The notes under the pieces were generated by a model. It had not been told where the DNA came from, ran no database searches, and saw only the letters and a list, made by a program, of their open reading frames with translations. From Desulfocapsaceae bacterium (GTDB lineage Bacteria; Desulfobacterota; Desulfobulbia; Desulfobulbales; Desulfocapsaceae), in assembly GCA_029934775.1 (NCBI GenBank), contig JAOZLO010000009.1, positions 1 through 18,023 on the forward strand: a stretch of 18,023 bases of DNA, written 5' to 3'. The position numbers were made by a program, and so were the translations under genes. Positions 8,144 to 15,444 of this stretch are shown piece by piece; position 1 is the stretch's first letter, and the number at the start of each line of letters is the position of its first letter.

Positions 8144-9070
8144 TTAAGCAGCTACTTTTTTTCTCCGCTTTTTTTTCTCTTCAACGGGAGGGCCCAGCAG
8201 TGATTTAAGGCGCTCGATATCATCAGCTTCAATTGTACTGTTTTGTATAATTCCCAGCTCCGTTTCATCGATTCCCAGGCAGAGGCCGAGCAGTTGGGGA
8301 TACAGGAGAACCGGGAGGAGTTCTGTATCCCTGTCTGCTTGAGGAATATTCTTCTGGGTTGTATCAAATTGAAGATGGCAATAAGAGCAGATAGGAGTGA
8401 TGAACTCTGCACCGGCATTCAGAGCGCCTGTAATTTTTTCTTTTAACAGACGTTGGGACAGTTCATCATTAATCCCAGCTAGTGCGGCCCCGCAGCATTC
8501 AAGTTTTCCTTGCCAGTCCAGGCTGGTGACTCCGGCTGTCTCCATGAGGCTTTCTGTTATGGCTGGAACAAATGAGTCGTCAAATTGAGTAATCTCTCGG
8601 GGGCGAAGTACGTGACAGCCATGGATTATAGAGAGCTTGAGGTCTTTAAATTTTTTGACAAGCTTGCTCTTTATTTTGTCTGTACCGATATCATCATGCA
8701 GAACAGTTAAATAATGCTTAACTCTTGCCTTGCCTTTGTATTGTAACCCCTCTTTTGCTAAAATTGAATTGAGTTCGTCTTTCAGTCGGCTGTCGTTACT
8801 CAACACATTTCTGGCTTTTTGAAGGCTGGCAAAACAGCAGTTACAGATAACCAGCAGATCAAGGCCCTCTTTTTCGGCGATGGCCATATTCCTGACCGAA
8901 GGCAGGATATAAGCCTTTTCATCAACATTACGAATAGGATAACCACAGCAGTTAAATTCAGGTATAACCTGCAGCTGGACGTCAAATTTGTTAAAAACTG
9001 CCCGGGTTGCGCTGGCGTATTGTTCTATGCGGATAGGTATGTTACAACCCTGAAAAAAAGCATATTTCAT
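8144..9070 (-). CDS. hdrB: Heterodisulfide reductase subunit B-like protein (two CCG domains)
   Basis: HdrB carries the noncubane [4Fe-4S] clusters that reduce heterodisulfides in methanogens; in bacteria the true substrate is usually unknown. Both CCG domains (308 residues in total) are complete: Cys9, Cys41-Cys42-Gly, Cys76 and Cys79 in the first; Cys152, Cys192-Cys193-Gly, Cys228 and Cys231 in the second. The protein ends in a lysine/arginine-rich tail (EEKKKRRKK), which is unusual and could aid membrane or partner contact. Its ATG overlaps the stop of the upstream membrane gene by ATGA (9067-9070), so the two products are translationally coupled and very likely form a complex. A terminator closes the operon. 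Confidence 0.9.
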   Translation of the reverse strand: MKYAFFQGCNIPIRIEQYASATRAVFNKFDVQLQVIPEFNCCGYPIRNVDEKAYILPSVRNMAIAEKEGLDLLVICNCCFASLQKARNVLSNDSRLKDELNSILAKEGLQYKGKARVKHYLTVLHDDIGTDKIKSKLVKKFKDLKLSIIHGCHVLRPREITQFDDSFVPAITESLMETAGVTSLDWQGKLECCGAALAGINDELSQRLLKEKITGALNAGAEFITPICSYCHLQFDTTQKNIPQADRDTELLPVLLYPQLLGLCLGIDETELGIIQNSTIEADDIERLKSLLGPPVEEKKKRRKKVAA

Positions 9071-10788
9071 GAGCTAACTCCTGCCTCGATTTTATTAAGG
9101 GCATCATTTTTTAAACTATAAAAAATATCGCACAATTCAACCCCGTTAGGGCAGTGTTCCTGACAGAGGTAACAGGTGGAACAATTCCAGATCATTTTGG
9201 AACCCATTGCAAGATCTGTATTGCCCAGCCCCAGACTGAACATTATTTGATGGGGGAGTAAGCCCAGGGACTCGACCGGATTTTCAAAACTGCGGACCAC
9301 CGGGCAGATATTTGTGCAGCGCTGGCAGGAGAAACAACTTTTGAAACTGCTGTTCTTTTCGTTCCTGCTCTTTGACAAGGTCATAGGCAGAGTAATTTCG
9401 GAGAGCTGTTTGAAAGTTTTTCTGAAAAGGTTTGTTACAGTTTTAAGAGCTTTGAGATGATCTCCGGCAAAACTCTGTGCGAGAGCCAGGGGAAAAGAAA
9501 AATGGCTGAGCATTGAAACTTCAGGTATGCCTCTGTCGAGCAGGCTGTATCGTGCTGTAACAAATATCTCTTTGAGGTTGATTCCCGATGGGCAGATGTC
9601 TGTGCACCGATCACAACTCGTGCATACGTAAAGCCCCTGCTGCAAACGTTTAAGATCTGCTTTATCGGTAACCCTGCCTGCAGCATATTCCTTTAAAAAT
9701 TGAACTTTTTCAGATGGTAGAATGAAATCATTTTGAAAAGATTCAAAAAACATGTTTGACGAACATTCGATGGAGCAGGATCCACAGTGGGTACAGGCGG
9801 ACAACCCTATCATCTGGTTGGTCAGCAGAGTTGCGGTTTCACCGCTCTTATCCCCTGAGATTCCCTTGATGATGAGGCTGATCGGGGCTGCTATTATGTG
9901 GAACATCTTACTGAACGGGAGCCAGGCAAGAAAAGAAAGACATGCAAGAATGTGCAGGTACCAGAACATGGTTAAAGCCTGACTGTCGCCAACCGCTGCC
10001 GATATTGATTGTGCTACATTCTTTGCGGCAAAACTGGCAAAGGCGGAACTGTTTGCAGCATGACATTCCATACAACTGTCACCGTTCACTTCCATACCGT
10101 AAGCGACACGTTCTTCCGGCTGAGGTTTCTTAAAATCTGGAGAGACCAGGCCGTTCTTTTGTACCCAGAATGCCTCAAGAGCATCGGCTTCCTGTTCATC
10201 AAAAGATCCATATTCTTCAACCATGTTCTGGTAGGTAGTGTAGGAGGAGATTTTTGCTCCTTCCAGCATCATGCCGGAAAGGATGATCACTGCAATGAAA
10301 ATGAGCGCTGCCCAGTCACTTGGATATGTTTTCAGTCTTTGTGACCGTAGAGAAACTCTTCTGAAGACTGCGACAGCCACTCCTGCGAGAACCAAGACTC
10401 CGAATAGATTCCGTAAAAAGAGATAAGGATTGAGAGTGGATTGATAATCAAGGAAAAATCTATCCATAATTATCGAATCCATGGCATGCATGAGTAGAAG
10501 CATGATAAATCCAAAAAAGATAAGGGAATGAGCGATCCAGCGAAGATAACTTTTGTCAAAAATCCGTTTTTGAAACAGTAGATCGACAAAAAGAGATTTT
10601 ACAATGAGCAATATTTTGGAGCTGAAAATAGTTCTCAGCACTGATTGCATTGAGTCGAATATTCTTTGACCAATAGTTACAGGACTCGCGGGTGGATGCA
10701 GTTCCTGCGAAAACCAGATTGATAAACGAAAAAACAATCCAATAAGACAGATAGTGCCAGCTAAACCTAACAGTATATTGATATTCAT
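9067..10788 (-). CDS. Membrane HdrE/NarI-like cytochrome b with heme c site fused to four [4Fe-4S] motifs and HdrC
   Basis: The protein has 573 residues. Hydrophobic segments lie near residues 3-22, 84-104, 124-142, 158-176 and 272-292, with histidines suited to b-type hemes, as in NarI/HdrE/DsrM proteins. The long loop between the last two segments contains a CxxCH heme c motif (Cys239-Met-Glu-Cys242-His243), which implies a periplasmic location. The cytoplasmic C-terminal half has four CxxCxxCxxxC quartets beginning at Cys332, Cys389, Cys485 and Cys536. The last two, with the region between them, look like HdrC. The protein should pass electrons between quinone or periplasmic cytochromes and the HdrB encoded directly downstream. 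The start is the ATG at 10788, with a weak ribosome site. Related complexes include DsrMK, Tmc and Hmc subunits; this is not an exact match to any that I recall. Confidence 0.88.
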   Translation of the reverse strand: MNINILLGLAGTICLIGLFFRLSIWFSQELHPPASPVTIGQRIFDSMQSVLRTIFSSKILLIVKSLFVDLLFQKRIFDKSYLRWIAHSLIFFGFIMLLLMHAMDSIIMDRFFLDYQSTLNPYLFLRNLFGVLVLAGVAVAVFRRVSLRSQRLKTYPSDWAALIFIAVIILSGMMLEGAKISSYTTYQNMVEEYGSFDEQEADALEAFWVQKNGLVSPDFKKPQPEERVAYGMEVNGDSCMECHAANSSAFASFAAKNVAQSISAAVGDSQALTMFWYLHILACLSFLAWLPFSKMFHIIAAPISLIIKGISGDKSGETATLLTNQMIGLSACTHCGSCSIECSSNMFFESFQNDFILPSEKVQFLKEYAAGRVTDKADLKRLQQGLYVCTSCDRCTDICPSGINLKEIFVTARYSLLDRGIPEVSMLSHFSFPLALAQSFAGDHLKALKTVTNLFRKTFKQLSEITLPMTLSKSRNEKNSSFKSCFSCQRCTNICPVVRSFENPVESLGLLPHQIMFSLGLGNTDLAMGSKMIWNCSTCYLCQEHCPNGVELCDIFYSLKNDALNKIEAGVSS

Positions 10789-11099
10789 AGTTAAATCTTT
10801 ATACCCTCAGTTCTGTTTCCCATGTTGTGGAAGAAATTTTGAAATATCTTAACAGTTCTAACGTTTAACAGCCATATTTGTAAAGAAAAATCGTGTGACA
10901 AAGCACTGTTTTTTAATATCCGCAGAGTCTCTTCTGTTCGAGAATAACAAGTGCCCGTCCAGGAACGGCCTTTTTCTCCTAACTCTTCGTTGCAGGAAAA
11001 ATTTAATCCTCGGAATATCATATATATGGTTGTGGTAAAATTTATCCTGCGCCTCGAATTAGAAGAAAAAATCTCATTTCTGGCTGGACACTCACTACT
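10789..11099. other. Intergenic region upstream of the membrane Hdr operon
   Basis: These 311 bases hold palindromic element copy 2 (10951-11091) next to the kinase stop, then about 160 bp of AT-rich leader for the membrane Hdr operon on the - strand. A weak promoter-like pair can be drawn in the leader (TTTACA and TTAGAA, 17 bases apart) but is not convincing. An open frame of 76 codons runs through the region; it has no ribosome site, crosses the repeat and is rejected as a gene. Confidence 0.6.
10951..11091. repeat. 141-bp near-palindromic element, copy 2
   Basis: It has exactly the same length as copy 1 and aligns without gaps, with about 26 differences by eye. The ends are GTGCCCGTCCAGGAACGG and TCATTTCTGGCTGGACAC. 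Many differences fall in the centre (10991-11030), while stem positions are better kept. It lies 8 bases after the stop of the histidine kinase gene read on the - strand. No flanking direct repeat is apparent. Confidence 0.85.
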
Positions 11100-12029
11100 T
11101 CAGCCGATAGAATCGAAGTGGAATTCGTGTGAAGACTTTTCTTCAGGCAATTCGAGGCGTATCGTTGTTCCGTCCGGGCCTGTGCTTTTTATTGATATTC
11201 TACCCTGATTTTCCTTCATTATACCATATGCCATACTCAACCCGAGCCCTGTTCCTTTGCCGAGTTCTTTGGTGGTAAAAAAGGGGTCAAATATTTTTGG
11301 AATATTTTCCTGAGGTATACCGCCACCTGTGTCAGAGACTTCCAGCAGTACTTTACCACTTCCAGGTTCGCGGTATGTTCTGAGGGTAAGTGTACCGCGA
11401 CTTTCCATAGCATCAAAGGCATTGATAATCAGATTGATAAGAACCTGACAGAGTTGGTTCTTGTCTGCATTCACAAGAATGCGGTTATCATCCAGTGCTT
11501 TTATGACCTTAACATTCATGAACAGTTTCTGGTCGCGGATCAGGCGCAGGCTTTCGGTGACAATATCATTCAGATAAAAAATATCCCTGGTGGGACGAGT
11601 TTGACGACTGTAGGCCAGGAGATTCTTGACAATTTCCTGGCATCGCACAGCATCCTCAAGAATATATTTTAAATTTTCTTCTAAAGGGTGGTTTTCTTCC
11701 AGTTTTTCATGCATGAGATTGCCGTATAAAAGAATGGAGGTTAATGGATTATTAATCTCATGGGCAACCCCAGCTGCAAGCCTCCCTAGGGAAGCCAGCT
11801 TTTCTGACTGAAAAAGCTGTGTTTCGGCATCTTCAAGTTTTTTTTGCACGGCGTATTTCTCTCGAAGATCATTGAAAATGGCTGCAGTTGCGGTCTCATT
11901 ACCTTCTTCATAGATAATTGCCGCCGTCATCTCTACAGGTATTTCCTGTTTCTCTTTCGTGAGAATATTAACTTTTGTTATTGGTAGTTTGCCTTCTTCC
12001 CCATAGTTACCATCTCGCAGGTTCTTCAT
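11100..12029 (-). CDS. Histidine kinase, C-terminal part of a split PAS-PAS-kinase gene
   Basis: The called frame has 309 residues from ATG 12029, but homology-like sequence starts earlier: the frame is open back to 12086, and the residues there (VNIEDFYPPGIARKIM) are the middle of a PAS domain. The rest of the PAS domain, a coiled linker, the HisKA domain with His90 in GVAHEINNPLTS, and a complete HATPase (LINLIINAFDAM, DTGGGIP, GTGLGLSMAYG) follow. The missing front half of this PAS domain is encoded in the same frame by the gene ending at 12099. The true gene is therefore probably 11100-12635, broken by stops. If translated alone from 12029 it would make a kinase with half a sensor domain. 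No ribosome site supports the 12029 start. Confidence 0.8.
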   Translation of the reverse strand: MKNLRDGNYGEEGKLPITKVNILTKEKQEIPVEMTAAIIYEEGNETATAAIFNDLREKYAVQKKLEDAETQLFQSEKLASLGRLAAGVAHEINNPLTSILLYGNLMHEKLEENHPLEENLKYILEDAVRCQEIVKNLLAYSRQTRPTRDIFYLNDIVTESLRLIRDQKLFMNVKVIKALDDNRILVNADKNQLCQVLINLIINAFDAMESRGTLTLRTYREPGSGKVLLEVSDTGGGIPQENIPKIFDPFFTTKELGKGTGLGLSMAYGIMKENQGRISIKSTGPDGTTIRLELPEEKSSHEFHFDSIG

Positions 12030-12098
12030 TATTTTGCGGGCAATACCTGGAGGGTAGAAATCTTCGATGTTAACTTTATTTGAATATTAAACAGATTA

Positions 12099-12635
12099 TC
12101 AATATAGTTTTTCCGCTGCGTCGTTAATGAGGATAATTTCGCCTTTACGATCGGCTGCCAGAATACCGCTTACTGAGCTTTGAACGACTTTGTCTATGAG
12201 TTGACGTATATCGCTGTATTTTTTTTCGAGAGTTTTGACTTTTGTGATATCACGAAGGCTTTCAATAATATAGCTTACCTCGCCCTTATCGTTGAGAATT
12301 GGTGAGAATACTCGTTCTTCCCACATTTTATCGTTGTGACTATCTATATCTTTTAAAACTATAGATTGTGCCCTTTTCCTTGTCACACATCGTTCAAGGG
12401 TGCAATTTTTTCCCAAGCAGGGCAGGTTCCCATACTTTTTGTTGCCAAAAAAAATCTGTTCACAGGTTTTTCCAATTGCCTGGTCTTCAGAGATGCCTGT
12501 TCTCTCAAAGAATTTGAGATTGGCTGCTACAATTGTTCTGTCCGGTTTGAGGATGAGCGTTGGAAAAGAGAGTGAGTCGAAAACGCGTATCCTCCAGTCA
12601 AACATATCAGAGTCATAGGAAATACTGTTAGTCAT
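12099..12635 (-). CDS. PAS domain protein, N-terminal part of the split kinase gene
   Basis: The protein has 178 residues. The first PAS domain (about 15-135) ends in the usual RDIT motif and carries four cysteines (Cys58, Cys73, Cys78, Cys83) in the segment where many anaerobe PAS domains have cysteine clusters, so a metal, Fe-S or redox role is possible. A linker follows, and then the first third of a second PAS domain (GILAADRKGEIILINDAAEKLY), which stops abruptly at TGA 12101-12099. The ATG at 12635 has no clear Shine-Dalgarno site. No transmembrane segment is present, so the intact kinase would be a cytoplasmic sensor. Neighbours are two ACT-like genes and a lone receiver, likely parts of one signalling unit. 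Confidence 0.75.
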   Translation of the reverse strand: MTNSISYDSDMFDWRIRVFDSLSFPTLILKPDRTIVAANLKFFERTGISEDQAIGKTCEQIFFGNKKYGNLPCLGKNCTLERCVTRKRAQSIVLKDIDSHNDKMWEERVFSPILNDKGEVSYIIESLRDITKVKTLEKKYSDIRQLIDKVVQSSVSGILAADRKGEIILINDAAEKLY

Positions 12636-12714
12636 ATGTGTTTGTTTTTTAAGGTTGGATAATGGGTTGATTCAAGAGTGCAGTTTCAGCTGAAAACAAC
12701 CGGCCAGGAAGCTG

Positions 12715-13215
12715 TCAGGTTGTGGGAATAATAAATGTTTCCCGTAAGATCTGGGTTGCCGGAAGTGCTTGTTTGCTGGGTATCACAACATAAATTGTGG
12801 TCCCGGCACAACCGGCTGCAATGATTTCAATGTCTCCATTTTCAAGGGCAGAAAAAGCGGTATCGACAATACCGAACCTATCCTGGAAATGGGGTCCATG
12901 CAGGTAAACCAGCTCCAGAGATGGGATGAAAATGACTTTTTCCTGTAGTTCATAACCCCATCTTTTAATTGTCGTTTCTGCCTCTTTTTGCTTGGACTGG
13001 TTATAAAAGAGATTCATTTGAGAGAGAGAGGAGTCGATGTAATCCTGAGTCACCAGTTCAAAGCGCTGGACAGTATCTTCCAGAGCCATGAGCGTTTTGC
13101 ATAACTCCTCAGTGGCGTTAAAGGGAAAAACGAAGCGGGCCATAGACAGATCAGTTACATGAGTGATACTGTATACTTTAATCTTGGATTCCCAGTATAC
13201 TGCAATAGTTTCCAA
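12715..13215 (-). CDS. ACT-like domain protein B, function unknown
   Basis: The protein has 166 residues. The first half (ITHVTDLSMARFVFPF and following) and the second half (about residues 100-155, ELVYLHGPHFQDRFGIVDTA onward) resemble paired ACT folds, in particular the HGPHF...FGI-A-SAL pattern of aspartokinase-type ACT domains; this assignment is by eye. ACT domains usually bind small ligands such as amino acids. The start is TTG at 13215, the only bacterial start in frame after the preceding stop, and GGAG lies 8 bases upstream of it. A better-looking ATG at 13244 overlaps the upstream stop as ATGA but is in another frame, with a six-base T run between the two. It lies just after a second ACT-like gene. 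Confidence 0.65.
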   Translation of the reverse strand: METIAVYWESKIKVYSITHVTDLSMARFVFPFNATEELCKTLMALEDTVQRFELVTQDYIDSSLSQMNLFYNQSKQKEAETTIKRWGYELQEKVIFIPSLELVYLHGPHFQDRFGIVDTAFSALENGDIEIIAAGCAGTTIYVVIPSKQALPATQILRETFIIPTT

Positions 13216-13240
13216 AAAAGGTGCTCCATAGAATGAATTT

Positions 13241-13777
13241 TCATTGTTGCAGCTCTTTCAGACAGAACTCTTGACGAAATGGTGCATGATTTTTGGGGAG
13301 GGAGGTTACCTCCTGCAGTTTTTCCGCAACCATATCAAGGCTTAAAAAATCTGTGTTGAGAGCTATTGCTGAAATCGAACTACTCATTGAATATATGGAA
13401 AAATCAAATTTTGTGAAGGTTTGAATTATCTTACCCAGCAAGTGAAAGCTGTTTTTATGTGGAAACAGGGTGATTGTACCCACAGATTGGATTATTTCTA
13501 TGTTCAAGTTGGCAAAAGATGTGAAATTCAGCAGACTCTGCACATGGGGAAAATTTTCATGGTTGATACAGAAACAGCTACGATGATTAGGATACGTTGT
13601 GGAAGAATGACACAGAAATGGTATATTTATCCTCTTTTGGGCAAGAAGATAAAGCAATTCATTGATAGAAGAGTCATCGGTTGTTTTTTTTTCAAGAGAA
13701 ACATGTGTCAGTTTCTCACTGAATTTAATACCACCGATCGATATTTTACAATTCTCCCTTGACAAAACAGTTTTCAC
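13241..13777 (-). CDS. ACT-like tandem-domain protein A, function unknown
   Basis: The protein has 178 residues. Two repeats with a beta-alpha-beta look are visible: about 24-71 (THVSLEKK... NELLYLLAQKRINIPFLC...SCFCI) and about 97-156 (SVGTITLFPHK...GKIIQTFTKFDFSIYSMSS). The second resembles the aspartokinase ACT pattern, in which a helix precedes an 'I-m-s-s' strand. There is no catalytic domain, so it is a free-standing ligand sensor at most. The GTG at 13777 is used because no in-frame ATG precedes it; AGGAAAAA lies upstream. Together with the next gene it may form a heteromeric ACT assembly that feeds the adjacent receiver or PAS kinase. Other functions are possible. Confidence 0.6.
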   Translation of the reverse strand: MKTVLSRENCKISIGGIKFSEKLTHVSLEKKTTDDSSINELLYLLAQKRINIPFLCHSSTTYPNHRSCFCINHENFPHVQSLLNFTSFANLNIEIIQSVGTITLFPHKNSFHLLGKIIQTFTKFDFSIYSMSSSISAIALNTDFLSLDMVAEKLQEVTSLPKNHAPFRQEFCLKELQQ

Positions 13778-13939
13778 CGAACATTTTTCCTGTCCCTCTG
13801 CTGGGTTACGTTCAAACCGGAGGTGAGTATTTTGCTCTTAACAAAGAGTCGGGTCGATAGGTTCCTCCGGAGATCAAAGTAAAAAATCCAGATTGCACTA
13901 TAAGCCCAACTCCTGAGAGAGGGGGAAGGTTACTGATTA

Positions 13940-14323
13940 TTAGAGATTATCCTTGACTATCTCCATGAGTTTGTCCAAATCAATAGGTTTGGTGACGAAG
14001 TCGTCAGCCAAAGTAGTTTTTCCACCCACATGAGTATAGTTGGTTGAAGAGATGGCTTCGGTCACTGCAGTCAGCAGGACCACGACAATGTCTTTATAGT
14101 CATCAGAATTTTTTAATTCATCACAAAGGGTATAACCATCTTTCCTTGGCATCATCACATCGAGGATGATCAAGGCAGGGCGTTCAGCCTTGATTTTATC
14201 CAAAGCCTCGACACCATCATAAGCCTTAGCGACTCGAAATTTTTCACTTTCAAGTTTCATGGAGACCATTTCCACGAGATCTGTATCGTCATCTACCACA
14301 AGAATAAGTTGACCGTTGCTCAT
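13940..14323 (-). CDS. Single-domain CheY-like response regulator
   Basis: The protein has 127 residues and consists of a receiver domain only. The acidic pocket is Asp11/Asp12, the phospho-acceptor is Asp55 in LDVMMPRKDG, and Thr85 and Lys112 (TKPID) complete the site. The segment 88-106 is longer than usual before the final strand. A near-perfect Shine-Dalgarno (AAGGAGG) precedes the ATG. With no output domain it must act by protein contact or as a phosphorelay intermediate. The PAS kinase 1.3 kb downstream on the same strand is a likely partner, but that gene appears to be broken. Confidence 0.92.
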   Translation of the reverse strand: MSNGQLILVVDDDTDLVEMVSMKLESEKFRVAKAYDGVEALDKIKAERPALIILDVMMPRKDGYTLCDELKNSDDYKDIVVVLLTAVTEAISSTNYTHVGGKTTLADDFVTKPIDLDKLMEIVKDNL

Positions 14324-14350
14324 GTTCCACTTTCCTCCTTCTACCTTTAT

Positions 14351-14492
14351 GAGCCCATTTATTTAATGTCTTTTCGCCAGATTTCTTTGTTACACTAAAA
14401 ATTTTATCTTCGGAATATCAACGTATATGCCTGTGGTAAAATTTTTCGTATGGTTCGATCTCGAACGAAAAACCTATTAAATCAACAGACTC
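14351..14492. repeat. Degraded copy 3 of the near-palindromic element
   Basis: The centre (14396-14448) closely matches copies 1 and 2, including ATTTTATCTTCGGAATATCA and CTGTGGTAAAATTTTTC. The outer parts are only partly alike (GAGCCCAT at the left, TCGATCTCGAACGAAAAA at the right), so the ends are approximate. It fills most of the gap between metF and the receiver gene and begins about 30 bases after the metF stop on the - strand. Confidence 0.65.
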
Positions 14493-14520
14493 CTTTATTG
14501 GATTTAAAATGTCTACTTTT

Positions 14521-15444
14521 TTATACCTGAGGGCGGGGAAGAAGTCCTGCTCTTTCGCAAATTTCTTCTACTTTTTCTTCCCATTCAATTGCCATGATAT
14601 GGAAACCTGCAACTCCTTCAACCTTTTTGAGACGTTCGATAGTTTCAATGCAGATATCGACGCCCTCGTCGGCCTGTTTTTCTTTTGGTACAGAACTCAT
14701 GCGCTCGATTATTTCTTTGGGTACGTCCATTCCAGGAACTCTGTTGGCCATATAGCGAGCTGCACCAAGGGATTTACAGGGGGTGACACCAGCCAGGATA
14801 TAACATTTCTTGTGCAGACCTCGGGCGCGAACTCCCTCCATCCACCTTTCAAATTTTTCTACATTAAAAATGCATTGGGTCTGGATAAAATCAACACCGG
14901 CATTAATTTTCTTTTCAAGACGAAGTACCCGCAGTTCAAAAGGGTCTGCAAAAGGGTTGGCCGCAGCTCCAATAAACATTTTAGGTGCACCCTTTAATAC
15001 TGCTCCGCCCTGGAATATCTCTTTATCACGCATATCCCGGACCATCTGTATCATCTGGATAGAATCTATATCGTGGACATTCATAGCCATGGGATGATCA
15101 CCAAATTTGGTGTGATCTCCAGACAAACAGAGCATGGTATCAATACCAAGACCATAAGCCCCTATGATGTCGGCCTGTATAGCCAGCCTGTTTCGGTCAC
15201 GGGATACGACCTGCAGTACTGGATTTAAATTTTCCTGTTTGATAATAGCAGAGGCGGCAAGACTGGACATGCGTACCATAGCGGTTTGATTGTCCGTGAC
15301 GTTTATCGCATCTACAATACCTTTCAGGTAGTTTGACTTCTTCCTCACCTCATCAGGAAGAGCTCCTCGCGGAGGACCACATTCAGAGGTGACTGCCAGA
15401 TGTCCGGCTGCTAAAATTTTTTCTAATCTGCTTTCAGTTTTCAT
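14521..15444 (-). CDS. metF: Methylenetetrahydrofolate reductase MetF
   Basis: MetF is the flavin TIM-barrel enzyme that interconverts 5,10-methylene- and 5-methyl-tetrahydrofolate. The 307-residue length is normal. The catalytic glutamate is Glu21 in SECGPPRG, and the folate-binding region includes NVTDNQ and SGDH. QTQCIFN and GVTPCKS are conserved MetF strand ends. Its ATG overlaps the metV stop by ATGA (15441-15444), so the two are translationally coupled. The metV-hdrA context points to the Wood-Ljungdahl form of the enzyme, with electrons from Hdr-type carriers instead of direct NADH, and not to a purely biosynthetic MetF. Whether it runs reductively or oxidatively cannot be read from sequence. 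Confidence 0.96.
   Translation of the reverse strand: MKTESRLEKILAAGHLAVTSECGPPRGALPDEVRKKSNYLKGIVDAINVTDNQTAMVRMSSLAASAIIKQENLNPVLQVVSRDRNRLAIQADIIGAYGLGIDTMLCLSGDHTKFGDHPMAMNVHDIDSIQMIQMVRDMRDKEIFQGGAVLKGAPKMFIGAAANPFADPFELRVLRLEKKINAGVDFIQTQCIFNVEKFERWMEGVRARGLHKKCYILAGVTPCKSLGAARYMANRVPGMDVPKEIIERMSSVPKEKQADEGVDICIETIERLKKVEGVAGFHIMAIEWEEKVEEICERAGLLPRPQV

Noticed and set aside
10791..11021. A 76-codon open frame upstream of the membrane Hdr gene
   Set aside because: It crosses the palindromic element, lacks a ribosome site and shows no protein-like pattern.
12075..12101. TGA at the kinase break as a selenocysteine codon
   Set aside because: It is followed directly by TAA and by another TAA three codons on, so recoding one stop would not restore the protein.
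13817..13870. CCGGAGG and CCTCCGG forming a possible leader hairpin or riboswitch before the ACT-like gene
   Set aside because: The stem is only 7 bp across a 40-base loop, with a weak inner stem; no known riboswitch pattern is visible.
13904..13932. A sequence like the GC-rich hairpin at 6352-6369, suggesting a further small repeat family
   Set aside because: Similarity is limited to about CTC..GAGAGAGGGGG and the stem is poor here; it could be chance.
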